DNA from: Saksenaea vasiformis B4078
Lineage: Eukaryota; Mucoromycota; Mucoromycetes; Mucorales; Saksenaeaceae
Direction: 5' to 3'
Assembly: GCA_000697055.1 (NCBI GenBank)
Contig: JNDT01001623.1
Location: 1 to 38,361, forward strand
Length of the DNA: 38,361 nt
Numbering within the stretch: position 1 is the stretch's first letter; the number at the start of each line of letters is the position of its first letter. The notes beneath the pieces were generated by a model. That model ran no database searches. It was not told the origin of the DNA and worked only from the letters and a program-made list of their open reading frames with translations. Positions 21,804 through 32,208 of the stretch are shown piece by piece. Both the position numbers and the translations under genes were made by a program.

Positions 21804-23430
21804 CGTTGCTATATGGGGAAATTTATCTATCACCGCAAAGAAAACTTCAAGAGTAAAAAAGAATGGAGTAAAAAGGGACGAGGACGAAAAACCAAGAAAA
21901 ACCAAGGACCCCTTACGTCATCGCGTTTGCAGATCCTGTGATTGGCTGTAATTTCTGACCTGCGGATTGGTTAAACCCGCAAGGTCCGCCGTTGTTACAC
22001 TGTTTACTGTAAAAATTCGGAGACAAATGCAGACAACACGATTAATGGAACTGAACTGGGATGATAAGATAAAACAGCCGTTTGCTTGAGGATAGTGAGT
22101 AATGCCTCGTACACAAGAAAAATGGATGAGTATAGCGTATTCAAGAGAGAGGAATTCACTTTCCTGTGCAAGGGCATGAAATGCCGTCCCTGGAGCAGCG
22201 TCCGGGCTCACCAGTCCAACATCAGGCCGGGTATTGGAGGTGTGACAAATGAAAAGAGGAGTAGATGCATTCATCACTATAAGCAACAGTAAATGAGAGC
22301 ATCAACTGTGTTCATTAAACGTTCATACAGTCTCGCGAAGTATTTAGCCAGGACAAAGGCTATGTGGGGTTGGGGAAAGATAGCAATCGCAGTGGCGATG
22401 TCGCCGCTAGGGTGCTGAAAAAACAGAACCATAGATCATCAGTGACTCGTTCAGACAACCACGTTTGCTGTTTACTATATGAGTTTTCATTCTCAAAGTG
22501 AGAAGGCAAGGTGACGGGAAATCAGACGGACGACTTTTCATATTTTCTGGGTGGATGACGGTGTTTCTGAAACAAGGCATTAAAATGAAGTTCGTTAATA
22601 CATCGTATGATATGCAGCAGGATCAGGGGGTAAGTTGGACTAAAATAGCGTATAGATGGATGTTGCGAATTTTCTTACGTGGAATATAGTCTCCCAATCT
22701 GAGAGATGGCAAATAGCTACTGAATGACCGAGCGTCCTTCAGTGCCCTTCAATATCCTAGAAGATGCAATTGGTCGAAAAGAGCGTTGCCCTGCATGGCT
22801 ATCCATGCTAACAATCGATGAGCTATTGGTGTAGAGAGGGTCCAATAGCATATAATCAACTAATTATGAGAAGGCCCTTACCAGGCGAACAAGGGTTGAG
22901 TAAATTTCATTCCAAACGGCAGAGCCGAGCCGTTCTACTTTTTTCGATATAAACCACACACAGTATGAGTGGTTTGGTGGATACAATGGCCGCCTTTTTT
23001 ATTCGTCTTCTTGGTGGGCCACGTACGCATGGTCATATTGATCGATCCATGCACCATGTATAGCATGATCAGAAGTGACAGTCATACTCATAACCTATGT
23101 AGGGATCTTTTGCATAGACACGAAATATAAAATCCACGGATTTTTACTGCTTGCAATGTATCCTTTAAAATCTGTAAGAAGGGAAGAAGAACGGTTAGCG
23201 CATCTTTTTAACTTGTTTTTTGCCTGTGTGTGCCTCGTCCGGCAAATGAAGATTAGCTAACAACGTCTCCTTCGTATATTTCATGCTGTTATAACAGTCC
23301 AAACGCTGAGAATAGGCGAGGGATAAGTTTTAACGAGCAGATCGTCATGGCATAATGCAATGCAAGAAATGCTTCTTTGATCGCAGCTAAAGAAAATTAA
23401 AATATTTGATGTTCACTCAGTTTTGCATGA
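21804..23430. other. Gene-poor interval upstream of SPT2
   Basis: About 1.6 kb without a supported gene. Short ORFs at 22086-22292, 22498-22689 and 23075-23260 have no family signal, no paired splice sites and ordinary intergenic base composition. Confidence 0.45.
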
Positions 23431-23432
23431 AA

Positions 23433-23595
23433 GTGCTTCAGCGATGGTCCTTCGGTATCCCATCAGAAGCGGTAAAAATGTCTCAAGGCAAGAATATTGT
23501 TTTTGCATTGAGATACTTCAATGATTGATCTTCCAATATTCTGTCGGAAAGCAATAAAAATGTCTCGAGATAAGAACAGGTTTCATCCAGAATGA
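23433..23595. repeat. Two-unit degenerate tandem repeat, period about 80 bp
   Basis: The segment starting CTTCAGCGATGG (23436) recurs as CTTCAATGATTG (23516), and both units contain a shared GGTAAAAATGTCTC / CAATAAAAATGTCTC block. It lies immediately before repeat module A, as the minisatellite at 25972-26340 lies before module B. Confidence 0.6.
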
Positions 23596-23634
23596 TCCCT
23601 CTTTAAAGGAACGCATGAACCGTTTTTAAACTCT

Positions 23635-24165
23635 TTGGCTCTGTTTTTCAAAAAGACATCCCCGGTAAGGATGCCAATTTATATACGTGCAGGATTACTC
23701 ATGCTTTTTGTGTCTATTCTTTAGCCTGCATGACCTCTGTCCCGACCCGTCTTGCCTGTGGTGTAGCCCATTATTCACCACCAGGTAAGTAAATGTTGTC
23801 ACACGCAGCCTCGCTCAACTTCCGCCACAGAACGTCGCCAGACGTTGCATAACTTCAAGTTCTCTGGAGGGCGTCAAAACCCAAACTGGTGCTTGCACAA
23901 GTATGATCTCCTCCCTCGGGGGTTAAGTTAAGCGACATCAAAATATCTTCCATTCACTAGCCGCGGATGAATTTTTATGTTGCTCAAATAAATTTTGCGT
24001 CCATCTGGGGACCAAGTTGGTGTAAGTGGAATATTATTTTATCGCCAATTTATGTACTGATAACCGCATATTTCATCCATTTTTAGCGCTAACCTGGCTC
24101 TAGATAGACGCAGGATTTAAATAAAGTAGCGTAAAATTCATTCAATAAACAGTATCTGAGGATGT
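23635..24165 (+). repeat. Repeat module A (spliced-transcript-like), includes hairpin copy A
   Basis: Homologous along its length to module B at 26370-26965. Shared blocks are CTTTGGCTCTGTT...CATCCCCGGTA, CCTCTGTCCCGA, GTAAGTAAATGTTGTCACAC and TCGCCAGACGTTGCAT, ending with the hairpin and AATAAACAGTAT. Several blocks look like 5' splice sites (GGTAAGG, AGGTAAGT) paired with TTTAG or CACAG, as in a multi-intron transcript. No frame stays open in both copies. Copy A lacks most of the GC-rich section of copy B, keeping only CCTCCCTCGGGGG. Confidence 0.65.
23989..24149 (+). repeat. Intron-split hairpin repeat, copy A
   Basis: The left arm 23989-24020 (TAAATTTTGCGTCC...GGACCAAGTT) is complementary to the right arm 24087-24120 (AACCTGGCTC...GACGCAGGATTTA). 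A 65-nt stretch between them has GTAAGT at 24022, ACTGATAAC as branch-like site and TTTTTAG at 24080-24086. Joining the flanks would leave arms with a loop of about 7 nt (GGT then CGCT). AATAAA at 24144 could be a polyadenylation signal. Confidence 0.7.
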
Positions 24166-25970
24166 AAGTAAATAAGGGTCTTTTATCACACCATTCGTGC
24201 CTTTTCCTTGAGATCCGTTCGGTGGTTGGGGCATGCAGGCGCATCCCAATCTGCAGGGCCCAAAACATAAAGGATCGTTGTGGTCATCACTACGTCTTTT
24301 TTTATCCGCTCTTCTCTCTCTGTTTTTGTTTCTGTTTATGTGTTACTATCTCTTTTTTTTTTCTCATTCTTGCAATTTTTAGTTCTAAATAGGTCATCTG
24401 CTTGTGCCCTTGCTTCTTTTTTGTTTTGTGGCCAAAGAAACCATAGCCGTGATAGATTACCACAGGATATACAATACATAAGCAAATCCGCTGGGATGCA
24501 GATTGTAAGGAGGTCGACGTATATCTCTCCTTTCTCTTTCTATTATTTTCGTTGATATCTTATTAGTTCTTTCTCGCAGAAGATGAAAAGTACAGGACTG
24601 TACAAGGGAAGCCCAAATAAAATCATTAATGCCGAGAACTCCTCCGCAGCACTGAAGTATTACTACCTCATCATTTGTGCTCCATAATAAACAATTTCGG
24701 ACTACGTAACGATTTTTCTAGATTTACGTAGAGCTATTCTGCTTTGAACCTACAACGCTCATTGCTGTCTTTTAGGTCACTGTGGGCATAATATCCAAAT
24801 GCGTCACGTATGAGAAAAGGAAATGCTGGGAATACCTCCTCAGGTGTGTTTAGGGATTGTGGGATCTAGTGGATCCTTTTATTCGTTTTTTTTCTCAGGA
24901 AAAATAATGAGGCTAAGCGCGATCCTCGGAATTGGATAATCGCGGGGTGATTTCATGCAATATCTACCTCAGTATCCCGTACAACTCACATCTAAATGGT
25001 AAATTTGTCCTAATCACTGATTTTATACCGCTTCGTGGTTGTCTTGGGTTAGCCAGTGGCGCAGATCGGCGTTGGCTGCAAATATAGGCGTTGCGGTAAG
25101 GCTAAGCTCTTCTTGCATCAACTGAGGGTGTGATCCTGCTTCTGGATTATATACTTTCCGCTTTGAACCACTCATCGTATTTGCGAATTCCCCATCAGTT
25201 TGTGTAAGATTACTGGTAAGATAACCCAGAAACCATCGATGCTATGCTTCCCTATGCAATTTTTTGCTTTCGCAGTTCGTGTCATAGCTTCCTGGACAGA
25301 ATATCTGCACCGCACTGCAAATCTCTCCCTAATTTTTCTGCGACAGCACTAAACGCTTATGTACCTTGTTTCCTTTTATGTCCAGTCTTAGATTGTAGCG
25401 TGCAGTATATTGTCGTCCTATGTCTGCCAACTCTTGTCCCAAAAAAAAAAAAAAAAAGCTCTGACGGATGATGTGTCCTCTATTCGCACAAGGATATACA
25501 AGAACAAGGTGTTGTTAAAGACATGACGTCCGAATGCACGAGCAGCTGTGTCCTTTGAGTTGCATAGTCAAGCTTGAAAAAGTGACGAGGAGCTGGCTTC
25601 CATCAGCTTGCCAAAGTTGTCTTTCTCGAGGGCATGATCTTTGCTTGGTATTTGAAAGCTGCTGGCCATCCTTGAGTAGTAACAACAGGTGCTTCATCGT
25701 AAAGAACATGTAACGAAACAACACCGCTATGGCGGAGAACATAAACTCGGGCAGGTGACAATGATGATATTGATAGTTGGTTGTACATCCTACGTCGTCC
25801 TGCTTTTCTAGTTATATCTTTTTTTTACTGGATATTCCCCATGACTTTGCGTCTATTTGAAGACGTTTGGCGTTGCTTCCAGATAAACTCTGCGTTTTGA
25901 AGTACGTACTTTTACGTTCATCGGATGCCATGATTTGCGTGTCATACTCTTCCATGTTACGTTTGTGTCA
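24166..25970. other. Gene-poor interval
   Basis: About 1.8 kb. Contains pyrimidine-rich DNA near 24296-24370 and an A17 run at about 25440-25457. Short ORFs have no protein signal; nothing else recognised. Confidence 0.45.
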
Positions 25971-25971
25971 A

Positions 25972-26340
25972 AGGACGTGTTAAAGATAGGGTTCTTTATC
26001 TCACGCAAAAGGAAAGCGTCACTGATCGGATTTTTTTTATTTCATGCAAAGCGTGTGTGAAAAGTATCATCGTCTCATGCAAAGGATAAATCAGTGATCG
26101 GGTTCTTGTTACATCATGCCAAAGGTTGTGCGAAAGATACGGTTTCTTTTATCTCATGCAAAAGTCGTGTCTGTGACAAGGTCCTATCATGTCATGCACC
26201 TGATAAATCAGTGATCGGATTCTTTTGACTCATACGAACTGTGTCAGAAACAGGATTCCGTCATCTCATGCAAAAGATGCGTTGAAGATAGATTCCTTTT
26301 ATCTCACACAAAAAGGATGTCTCAGATAACGGAAATTGAT
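25972..26340. repeat. Degenerate minisatellite, about ten 33-41 bp units
   Basis: Units of the general form ATCTCATGCAAAAG...GATCGGATTCTTTT recur about ten times with many substitutions. A subset (near 26082 and 26205) carries an almost identical GATAAATCAGTGATCGG block, hinting at a higher-order period of about three units. It runs directly into repeat module B. Confidence 0.7.
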
Positions 26341-26661
26341 GCATATTTAAAGCGAGCACTTCTTTTTCCTTTTCTTTGGCTCTGTTGGTAAAAACATCCC
26401 CGGTACGGATGTGAACTTTTTATCACATATCCAGGATCACTCATGTTTTTTGTACGCTGTTTAGGCTGCACGACCTCTGTCCCGAACCGTCTTGGCTGTG
26501 TCGGTGCTCCTCGCCCTTCACTCAAGTAAGCAAATGTTGTCACACACTCAGGATCGCTCATCTTCCGCAATAGATCGCCAGGCGTTGCATCGCTTCAAGT
26601 CCTTTACAGACCGTTTAAATGTGGCTGCTCCTACGCCACCGGGTCCCCCCAACCTCTCGCC

Positions 26662-26726
26662 GCCCCCACCCGAATCAGGTGCGGGGCAGGCCGCCGTTTG
26701 TTGGACGGCCATACCCCTTCGGGGGG
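26662..26726 (+). ncRNA. GC-rich triple-hairpin segment within module B
   Basis: Three adjacent inverted repeats can be drawn. Bases 26662-26687 form a stem GCCCC/CACC with GGTG/CGGGGC, one bulged C and a 7-nt loop. Bases 26689-26710 pair GGCCG with CGGCC. Bases 26714-26725 are CCCC-TTCG-GGGG, the very stable UUCG tetraloop form. The segment is strikingly GC-rich against AT-rich surroundings and ends exactly at a GTAAGT donor. That it is an expressed structured RNA is inference. Confidence 0.35.
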
Positions 26727-26788
26727 GTAAGTAAACGACATCAAAGCATCTCTCATTCACTAACCATGAATTATTTTTTATGCTGCCC

Positions 26789-26956
26789 GAATAAATTTTG
26801 CGTCCGCTGGAGAGACCAAGTTCACGTAAGTTGATTAATATTCTGACGTAAAATTGACGTACTAACAACCGCATATTCAAATTCTTCTTTAGCGCAAACT
26901 TGGCTCTTCAGAGACGCAAGATTTATTTAGTGTAGCGTAAAAAATGATTCAATAAA
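26789..26956 (+). repeat. Intron-split hairpin repeat, copy B
   Basis: The left arm 26791-26822 (ATAAATTTTGCGTCC..CTGGAGAGACCAAGTT) pairs with the right arm 26896-26928 (AAACTTGGCTCTTCAGAGACGCAAGATTTATT). The 67-nt interior is a textbook intron: GTAAGT at 26826, TACTAACAAC at 26860 (perfect branch consensus) and CTTTAG ending 26892. After removal the arms would close with a 7-nt loop (CACCGCA). AATAAA lies at 26951. Confidence 0.72.
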
Positions 26957-26965
26957 CAGTATTTC

Positions 26966-28316
26966 GGAGAATGGTTATATACGTTCAGAGTTTGCATAAA
27001 TCTTGCACAACCACGTGGAGCAACCATTTCCACATGGCTCCGTTTGCATGGCTGAACGCGGTTCCTTTATGTGGTGGAAAATGCAGTATCTCGGATAGTA
27101 CATGTGATAGATTTTTTAAGATAGTCATGCACATCGAAGTGTTGAAAATCCTATAAATATGCAATTTTTTTTACATTGCCGTTTTTTCCATTCGGAAGTG
27201 AATTCCGGCATCGGCTTGCTATTTTGGAACGGAACGGAGCAGGTTCATTGGACATCAAAGTTTGCTTCGTTTATAGGCAAATTATGGTGTCACCAATTCT
27301 TTCATCCCCTATCCCAGAAACGCGGAGCACTAAACGACAACCTAATGCACCGACATACTTTTTCTTCCTCTTTAGCTGTTACAACACAGCTATATAAGAA
27401 AGATAGCTTATCTTTTTCTTGTTCATTTTAATATGGTCCAGCGGAAGCCTAATTCTTCGTGAATCATTTTCATAACTGTTGATGAATCTCCTTTCTTTTT
27501 TTCCCCGGGTAACGAATGCTTAAAAGTCCAAGTTACCAAAACCAGCTTTTACGGAGAACCAAATAAAAAAAACATGCTTTTGTGAGACTCCAAAGAAAAG
27601 AAACCAAACCAATTGCAATTTGACGTTACGTTTCTCAAGATACATAACTAACTTATGATCATAACAGTTCAGCGCAATGTTTTTAGAATTTCATCTAGGA
27701 GTTCGATGTATCCAACTCAATAGCTATCTGTAAATCGGAGTCCCATTGCGGTAAATTACAGATTATGCACATTCAGTTACCATGGCAGTAAGCTAGTCAA
27801 GCATCAAAGAGCTAATAAAAAGGTTTGAAGTTGGATAACAAAAGGGGAGGATGCAGTCTGAATTCGTATAAATAGTCGTTTCTTCCTCTGACAAACCAGA
27901 TAAGAGGTTTTATTTATCAAATTTACTTTAACAGAAATTTAGTTGCTAGAATAAGAATGTAAATAAAACAGTATTGATAAGAAATCCGATGATAACGGGA
28001 TCCCATGTTATATGTCACGGGGAGAGGAGGGATGTGTTTATGATTCCAGGAGATCATCCCGAAGCAATGGCAGCCAAATGCACGTGCAATAGTGGCAAAA
28101 ACGGCGTGACAAAAGTGGTAGAGTAGGAACAGGTGAGAAATTGGGATGCAGGGGCTGAAATTTTACGAGAGGCCCATCACCCGATCGATTGTCAAAAGTT
28201 TCCCCCTTTCTTCTACCACAATCTTTTTGAGACCAAATACATATGACGTCGCATTTTCGAATTCCGCTTTACTTTGTGTGGTTCAAAGGCCGAGACAATG
28301 AATGTATAAACGGTAT
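26966..28316. other. Intergenic upstream of EF3
   Basis: About 1.35 kb, AT-rich. A TATAAATA at about 27868-27875 has no gene attached that I can see. No RNA gene or ORF is supported; the last few hundred bases should hold EF3 promoter elements. Confidence 0.45.
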
Positions 28317-28323
28317 TATAAAA
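28317..28323 (+). promoter_or_regulatory. TATA box of EF3
   Basis: TATAAAA lies 169 nt before the EF3 ATG. A second TATAAA-like match lies a few bases further up. Confidence 0.45.
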
Positions 28324-28375
28324 TGCAGCGTGAAAATTTTTTTATTTAAAAACGCTAGTGGCCGATTTAGTGTGT

Positions 28376-28470
28376 TCTTTCTTTCACCTTTCGCCCTTAA
28401 CTCCCTTTCTTTTTTCTCCCTTCTTTGTGGAGCTCCCTTGCTTGCTCATCCTCTCTCTATTTTCTTGTAT
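28376..28470 (+). promoter_or_regulatory. Pyrimidine-rich leader of EF3
   Basis: A C/T-rich tract (TTCTTTCACCTTTCGCCC... to TCTCTCTATTTTCTTG) precedes the ATG, which sits in a favourable AAAATG context. Such leaders are common on highly expressed fungal translation genes; the regulatory role is inference. Confidence 0.5.
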
Positions 28471-28491
28471 TGAATCAAGCAAAACATAAAA

Positions 28492-31400
28492 ATGCCAGCT
28501 GCCGCTGCCGCCAAAAACAACACCCAGAGCAACATCGAGACCAAGAAGATGACCGCCTTGGCCATCAGCGGTTCTCCCAGCGAGGTCGAGACCAAGAAGG
28601 CAAAGGAACTTCTTACTAAGCTTTCAGCTGCTTCCGATGCTGACCGCGAGTCTGTCGCCGAAGAGCTCGCTGCCTTTGTCAACACCAACGGCGTCCGCTC
28701 TCTCAAGCAATTCAACATCCTCGAGACTTTGTCCAAGGATATCAACAACAAGAAGAATGCCGGTGCTCGTCAGTCTGCCGTCGCTGCCATCGCTGCTCTC
28801 ACCAACAACAGCATCAACGGTCAGGCCGAGCCCTACATCCTTCCCTTCTTGTCCAACCTTTTGGATCTTCAGGCCGATAAGTCTGCTGCCTTGAAGACTG
28901 CTGCGGCCGAGGCTGCCAAGAACCTTGCTTCCAAGATGAACCCCAACGCTACAGCTGTTATGGTTCCCATTGTCCTCCAGGGTCTTAACAACTCTTGCAA
29001 GTGGCAAACCAAGATGCTCTCCTTGGCCCTTTTGGATGAGCTCGCCAAGAACAACAAGTCCCAGTTCTTCGTTGTCATTCCCGATGTTATTCCCATTGTG
29101 TCCGACTGTATGTGGGATACCAAGGCTGATGTGAAGAAGGCCGCCACCGCCACCATGGGCAACATCTGTTCGCTCATTGAGAACAAGGATATCGAACGTT
29201 TCATTCCCGCTGTCATTGGTTGTATCAACAAGCCCGAGAATGTCCCTGAGACCATTCACTTGCTTGGTGCTACTACTTTCGTTCAGGAAGTCGATTCGCC
29301 CACTCTTTCCATCATGGTTCCTCTTTTGAACCGTGGTTTGAACGAGCGTGCCACTCCTATCAAGCGTAAGTCTGCTCTTATCATTGACAACATGTGTAAG
29401 CTCGTCGACGATCCCGAAATTGCTGCTCCTTTCCTTCCTCTTCTTTTGCCCGCTCTTGAGAAGGTTCAGGATGTCGTTGCCGATCCCGAGTGCCGTGGTG
29501 TTGTCCAGAAGGCTTTGGCTACTTTGACCCGTGTCGGTACTTCTGATGTCCAGATCTTCTCCAAGCAAGAAAAGGCCGACAAGGTTAACAACACCCTCAA
29601 GGAATTGTTGCCTGCCGAACTTGACGCTTTCTTCACCCCTGCTGTCAAGTACATCAATGAAATCGCTTTGGCCCTTTGCGTTGGCAAGAACTTCTTCAAG
29701 AACGCCTGGATCGAGTCTCTTACTCCCTACACCAAGGCTTTTCTTTCCGCTGAAGATGCCGAGAAGCTTGCCGTCACTGCTTTGGACAAGTGTGAGGAAG
29801 CTGTCACTCCTAAGGATCAGGAAGAAGAGGATGAGGAAGGTGAGGATCTTTGCAACTGTGAATTCTCCCTTGCCTATGGTGCCAAGATTCTGTTGAACCG
29901 CACTGCTCTCCGTCTGAAGCGTGGTCGCCGCTATGGTCTCTGTGGTGCCAATGGTTGTGGTAAATCCACCCTCATGCGCGCCATCGCCAACGAACAGGTC
30001 GAAGGTTTCCCTCCCAAGTCCGAGCTCAAGACTGTCTATGTCGAGCACGATATCGATGGTTCCGAGGCCGATACTCCTTTGGTTGACTTCATCATTGCTT
30101 CCGAGGGTGTCGAGACCAAGGATCGTGATCAGGTTGCCAAGATCTTGCGCGAGTACGGTTTCACTGAGGAAATGGTTACTTCCTTCTCCATTGGTGCTCT
30201 TTCTGGTGGTTGGAAGATGAAGTTGGCTCTTGCCCGTGCCATGTTGATGAATGCCGATATCTTGTTGCTTGACGAACCTACTAACCATTTGGACGTTGTT
30301 AACGTTGCCTGGTTGGAGAACTATCTCTTGGGTCTCAAGACTGTCACCTCCATCATCGTAAGTTGTCATATTTTTGTCATATTTTATTGGGTGCGGTTGT
30401 TAATGCAGAAGATTAGGTTTCTCACGACTCTGGTTTCTTGGACCACGTCTGTTCCGACATCATTCACTACGAAGCCAACTACAAGCTTAAGCGTTACAAG
30501 GGTAACCTTTCCGAGTTCGTCAAGAAGGTTCCCAAGGCCGCTTCCTACTACTCTCTTGAGGCCGCTCAGATCAAGTTCAAGTTCCCCGAGCCTGGTTTCC
30601 TTGAGGGTATCAAGACCAAGGAGCGTGCTATCTTGAAGATGAAGAACGTTGACTTCCAGTACCCCGGTACCCAGAAGAAGCAGTTGATTGACATCAGCAT
30701 GCAGTGTTCGCTTGCTTCCCGTGTTGCCGTCATTGGTCCCAACGGTGCCGGCAAGTCTACTTTGATCAAGTTGCTCACTGGCGAGGTAATGGACTTAACC
30801 ACATCTATGAGACATGTTAGACTTACCTGGCTTTTTTTGTATATAGATCGAATCTGATGTTGGTTCCGTCTGGAAGCACCCTAACTTGCGTATTGCCTAC
30901 GTCGCCCAGCACGCTTTCCACCATATTGAGAAGCACTTGGACATCACTCCCAACGAGTACATCCAGTGGCGTTATGCTACCGGTGAAGACAGAGAAGAAT
31001 TGGACAAGGTCGACCGTGTCATCACCGAGGAGGAAGAGAAGCAGATGAACCAGGCTTTCGTTATTGACGGTGAGAAGCGTGTCGTCGATGACATCGTTGG
31101 TCGTCGTAAGCTCAAGCAGTCCTATGAGTACGAAGTTTCTTGGGTTGGCCGTTCGTCTGTCGACAACACCTGGATCTCTCGTCAGAAGCTTGAGACCATG
31201 GGTTTCAGCAAGAAGATCGCTGAAGTCGACGCCCAGGAAGCTGCCAAGTTGGGTCTTAACCGTCCCTTGACTGCCAAGGAAATCGAGAAGCATTTGACCG
31301 AAGTCGGTTTGGAGGCTGAGTTCGCCACTCACTCCCGTATCCGTGGTCTTTCTGGTGGTCAGAAGGTTAAGCTCGTTATTGGTGCTGCCATGTGGAACAA

Positions 31401-31785
31401 GCCTCATATGTTGGTTCTTGACGAACCTACTAACTACTTGGATCGTGAATCTCTTGGTGCCCTTGCTGGTGCTATCAAGGAATACGGTGGTGGTGTCGTC
31501 ATTGTTACTCACAACCGCGAATTCTCTGAAGCACTTTGCACTGAAGTCTGGAAGGTTGACAATGGTCGTCTTACTCCCTCTGGTCACAACTGGGTTTCCG
31601 GTAACGGTACCACTGTTATCAAGGAGGAAGAAGCCGAAGATATGGTTGATGCTCAGGGTAACACCATCAAGGCTGTGAAGAAGAAGGAGAAATTGTCCTC
31701 CAAGGAACTCCGTAAGAAGAAGAAGGAGCGTATGGAACGTCGCAAGCGTGGTGAGGAGGTCTTCTCTGATGAGGATGACCTGTAA
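28492..31785 (+). CDS. YEF3: Translation elongation factor 3 (ABC-F-type ATPase)
   Basis: Exons 28492-30357, 30417-30785 and 30847-31785 give 1057 aa, the normal EF3 length. Order: N-terminal HEAT repeats (about 40-340); a four-helix linker; ABC1 with Walker [10 protein letters not shown] (about 484), signature [14 protein letters not shown] (about 569) and Walker [17 protein letters not shown]2 with GPNGAGKST (about 729), a chromodomain-like insertion ([10 protein letters not shown], about 837), LSGGQKVKL (about 912) and [12 protein letters not shown]; and a Lys/Arg-rich tail. EF3 is the fungal ribosome-bound ATPase that helps release deacylated tRNA from the E site during elongation. Strong codon bias (C-ending Asn, Lys AAG, few rare codons), a TATA box and a pyrimidine-rich leader fit very high expression. 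Identity is certain; the second intron interrupts just after LLTGE. Confidence 0.98.
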
Positions 31786-32208
31786 ACTGTATAACACGCG
31801 ATGAAAATCTCATTACTTCTTTTTACTTTTTATCCATGTCTTCCGTTGTTTATATTTCTCTTTTGCCATAGTAACGAAAACAAAAAGAAACCATCCTTCA
31901 CATTTTGAGCATCATTTGCTGTTGAAAAATAAAATTTTTGTCTCAAAAGAAAAAAGAAAAATTGAGAGAAGAGGACATTTGCCATTTGTTTACAAAATGG
32001 AGTAACATAAGAATTTTTGGGAAAAGGGAGAGAAGAAGAACAAGCTACGCTTCAAAAGGAACCTAACCTTTTCATGATTTGGAACAATAAATAAGGGAAA
32101 AAGGTCCAAGTTAGCTACAAGGTAAAAAGGAAAGGGGAATAACAGAAAGACAAGAAAAGAGAGACATTATTCAGGGTATATCGGAAAAAGCATCACGTTT
32201 CCCTGGAC
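31786..32208. other. Gap between convergent EF3 and bHLH genes
   Basis: Holds the 3' UTRs of two tail-to-tail genes. AATAAA at 31928-31933 suits EF3. No gene seen. Confidence 0.5.
31928..31933 (+). terminator. Polyadenylation signal of EF3
   Basis: AATAAA lies 143 nt after the EF3 stop, in an A/T-rich stretch. Confidence 0.45.

Larger units (their letters stand above)
26370..26965 (+). repeat. Repeat module B (spliced-transcript-like), includes hairpin copy B
   Basis: The better-kept copy of the module at 23635-24165. Reading rightward: GGCTCTGTTGG...CCCCGGTACGG; an intron-like stretch ending GTTTAG at about 26463; an exon-like block CTGCACGACC...CACTCAA; GTAAGC at 26526 to ATAG near 26572; a GC-rich block with three hairpins; GGTAAGT at 26726 with branch-like TTCACTAACC; then the hairpin pair with its own intron and AATAAA at 26951. 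This is the layout of a multi-exon polyadenylated transcript, but no coding frame survives comparison with copy A (arm lengths from ATGAAT differ by 5 nt). Confidence 0.65.

Noticed and set aside
25972..26340. CRISPR-like array
   Set aside because: Units vary throughout, with no constant repeat and unique spacer pattern, and the genome is eukaryotic; it is a minisatellite.
26492..26734. Pro-rich plus-strand ORF, and the opposite ORF 26548-26880, in module B
   Set aside because: They arise from the GC-rich hairpin block; the frame is not kept in module A and intron signals interrupt it.
26766..26939. Possible spliced 35-residue peptide MNYFLCC...LFSVA across hairpin B
   Set aside because: It would splice in frame in B, but copy A has a 5-nt length difference and copy C a stop in the same frame, so coding is not conserved.
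28624..30369. 581-codon antisense open frame across the EF3 gene
   Set aside because: It is the mirror of a highly codon-biased gene; EF3 on the other strand is certain and the antisense protein has no domain signal.
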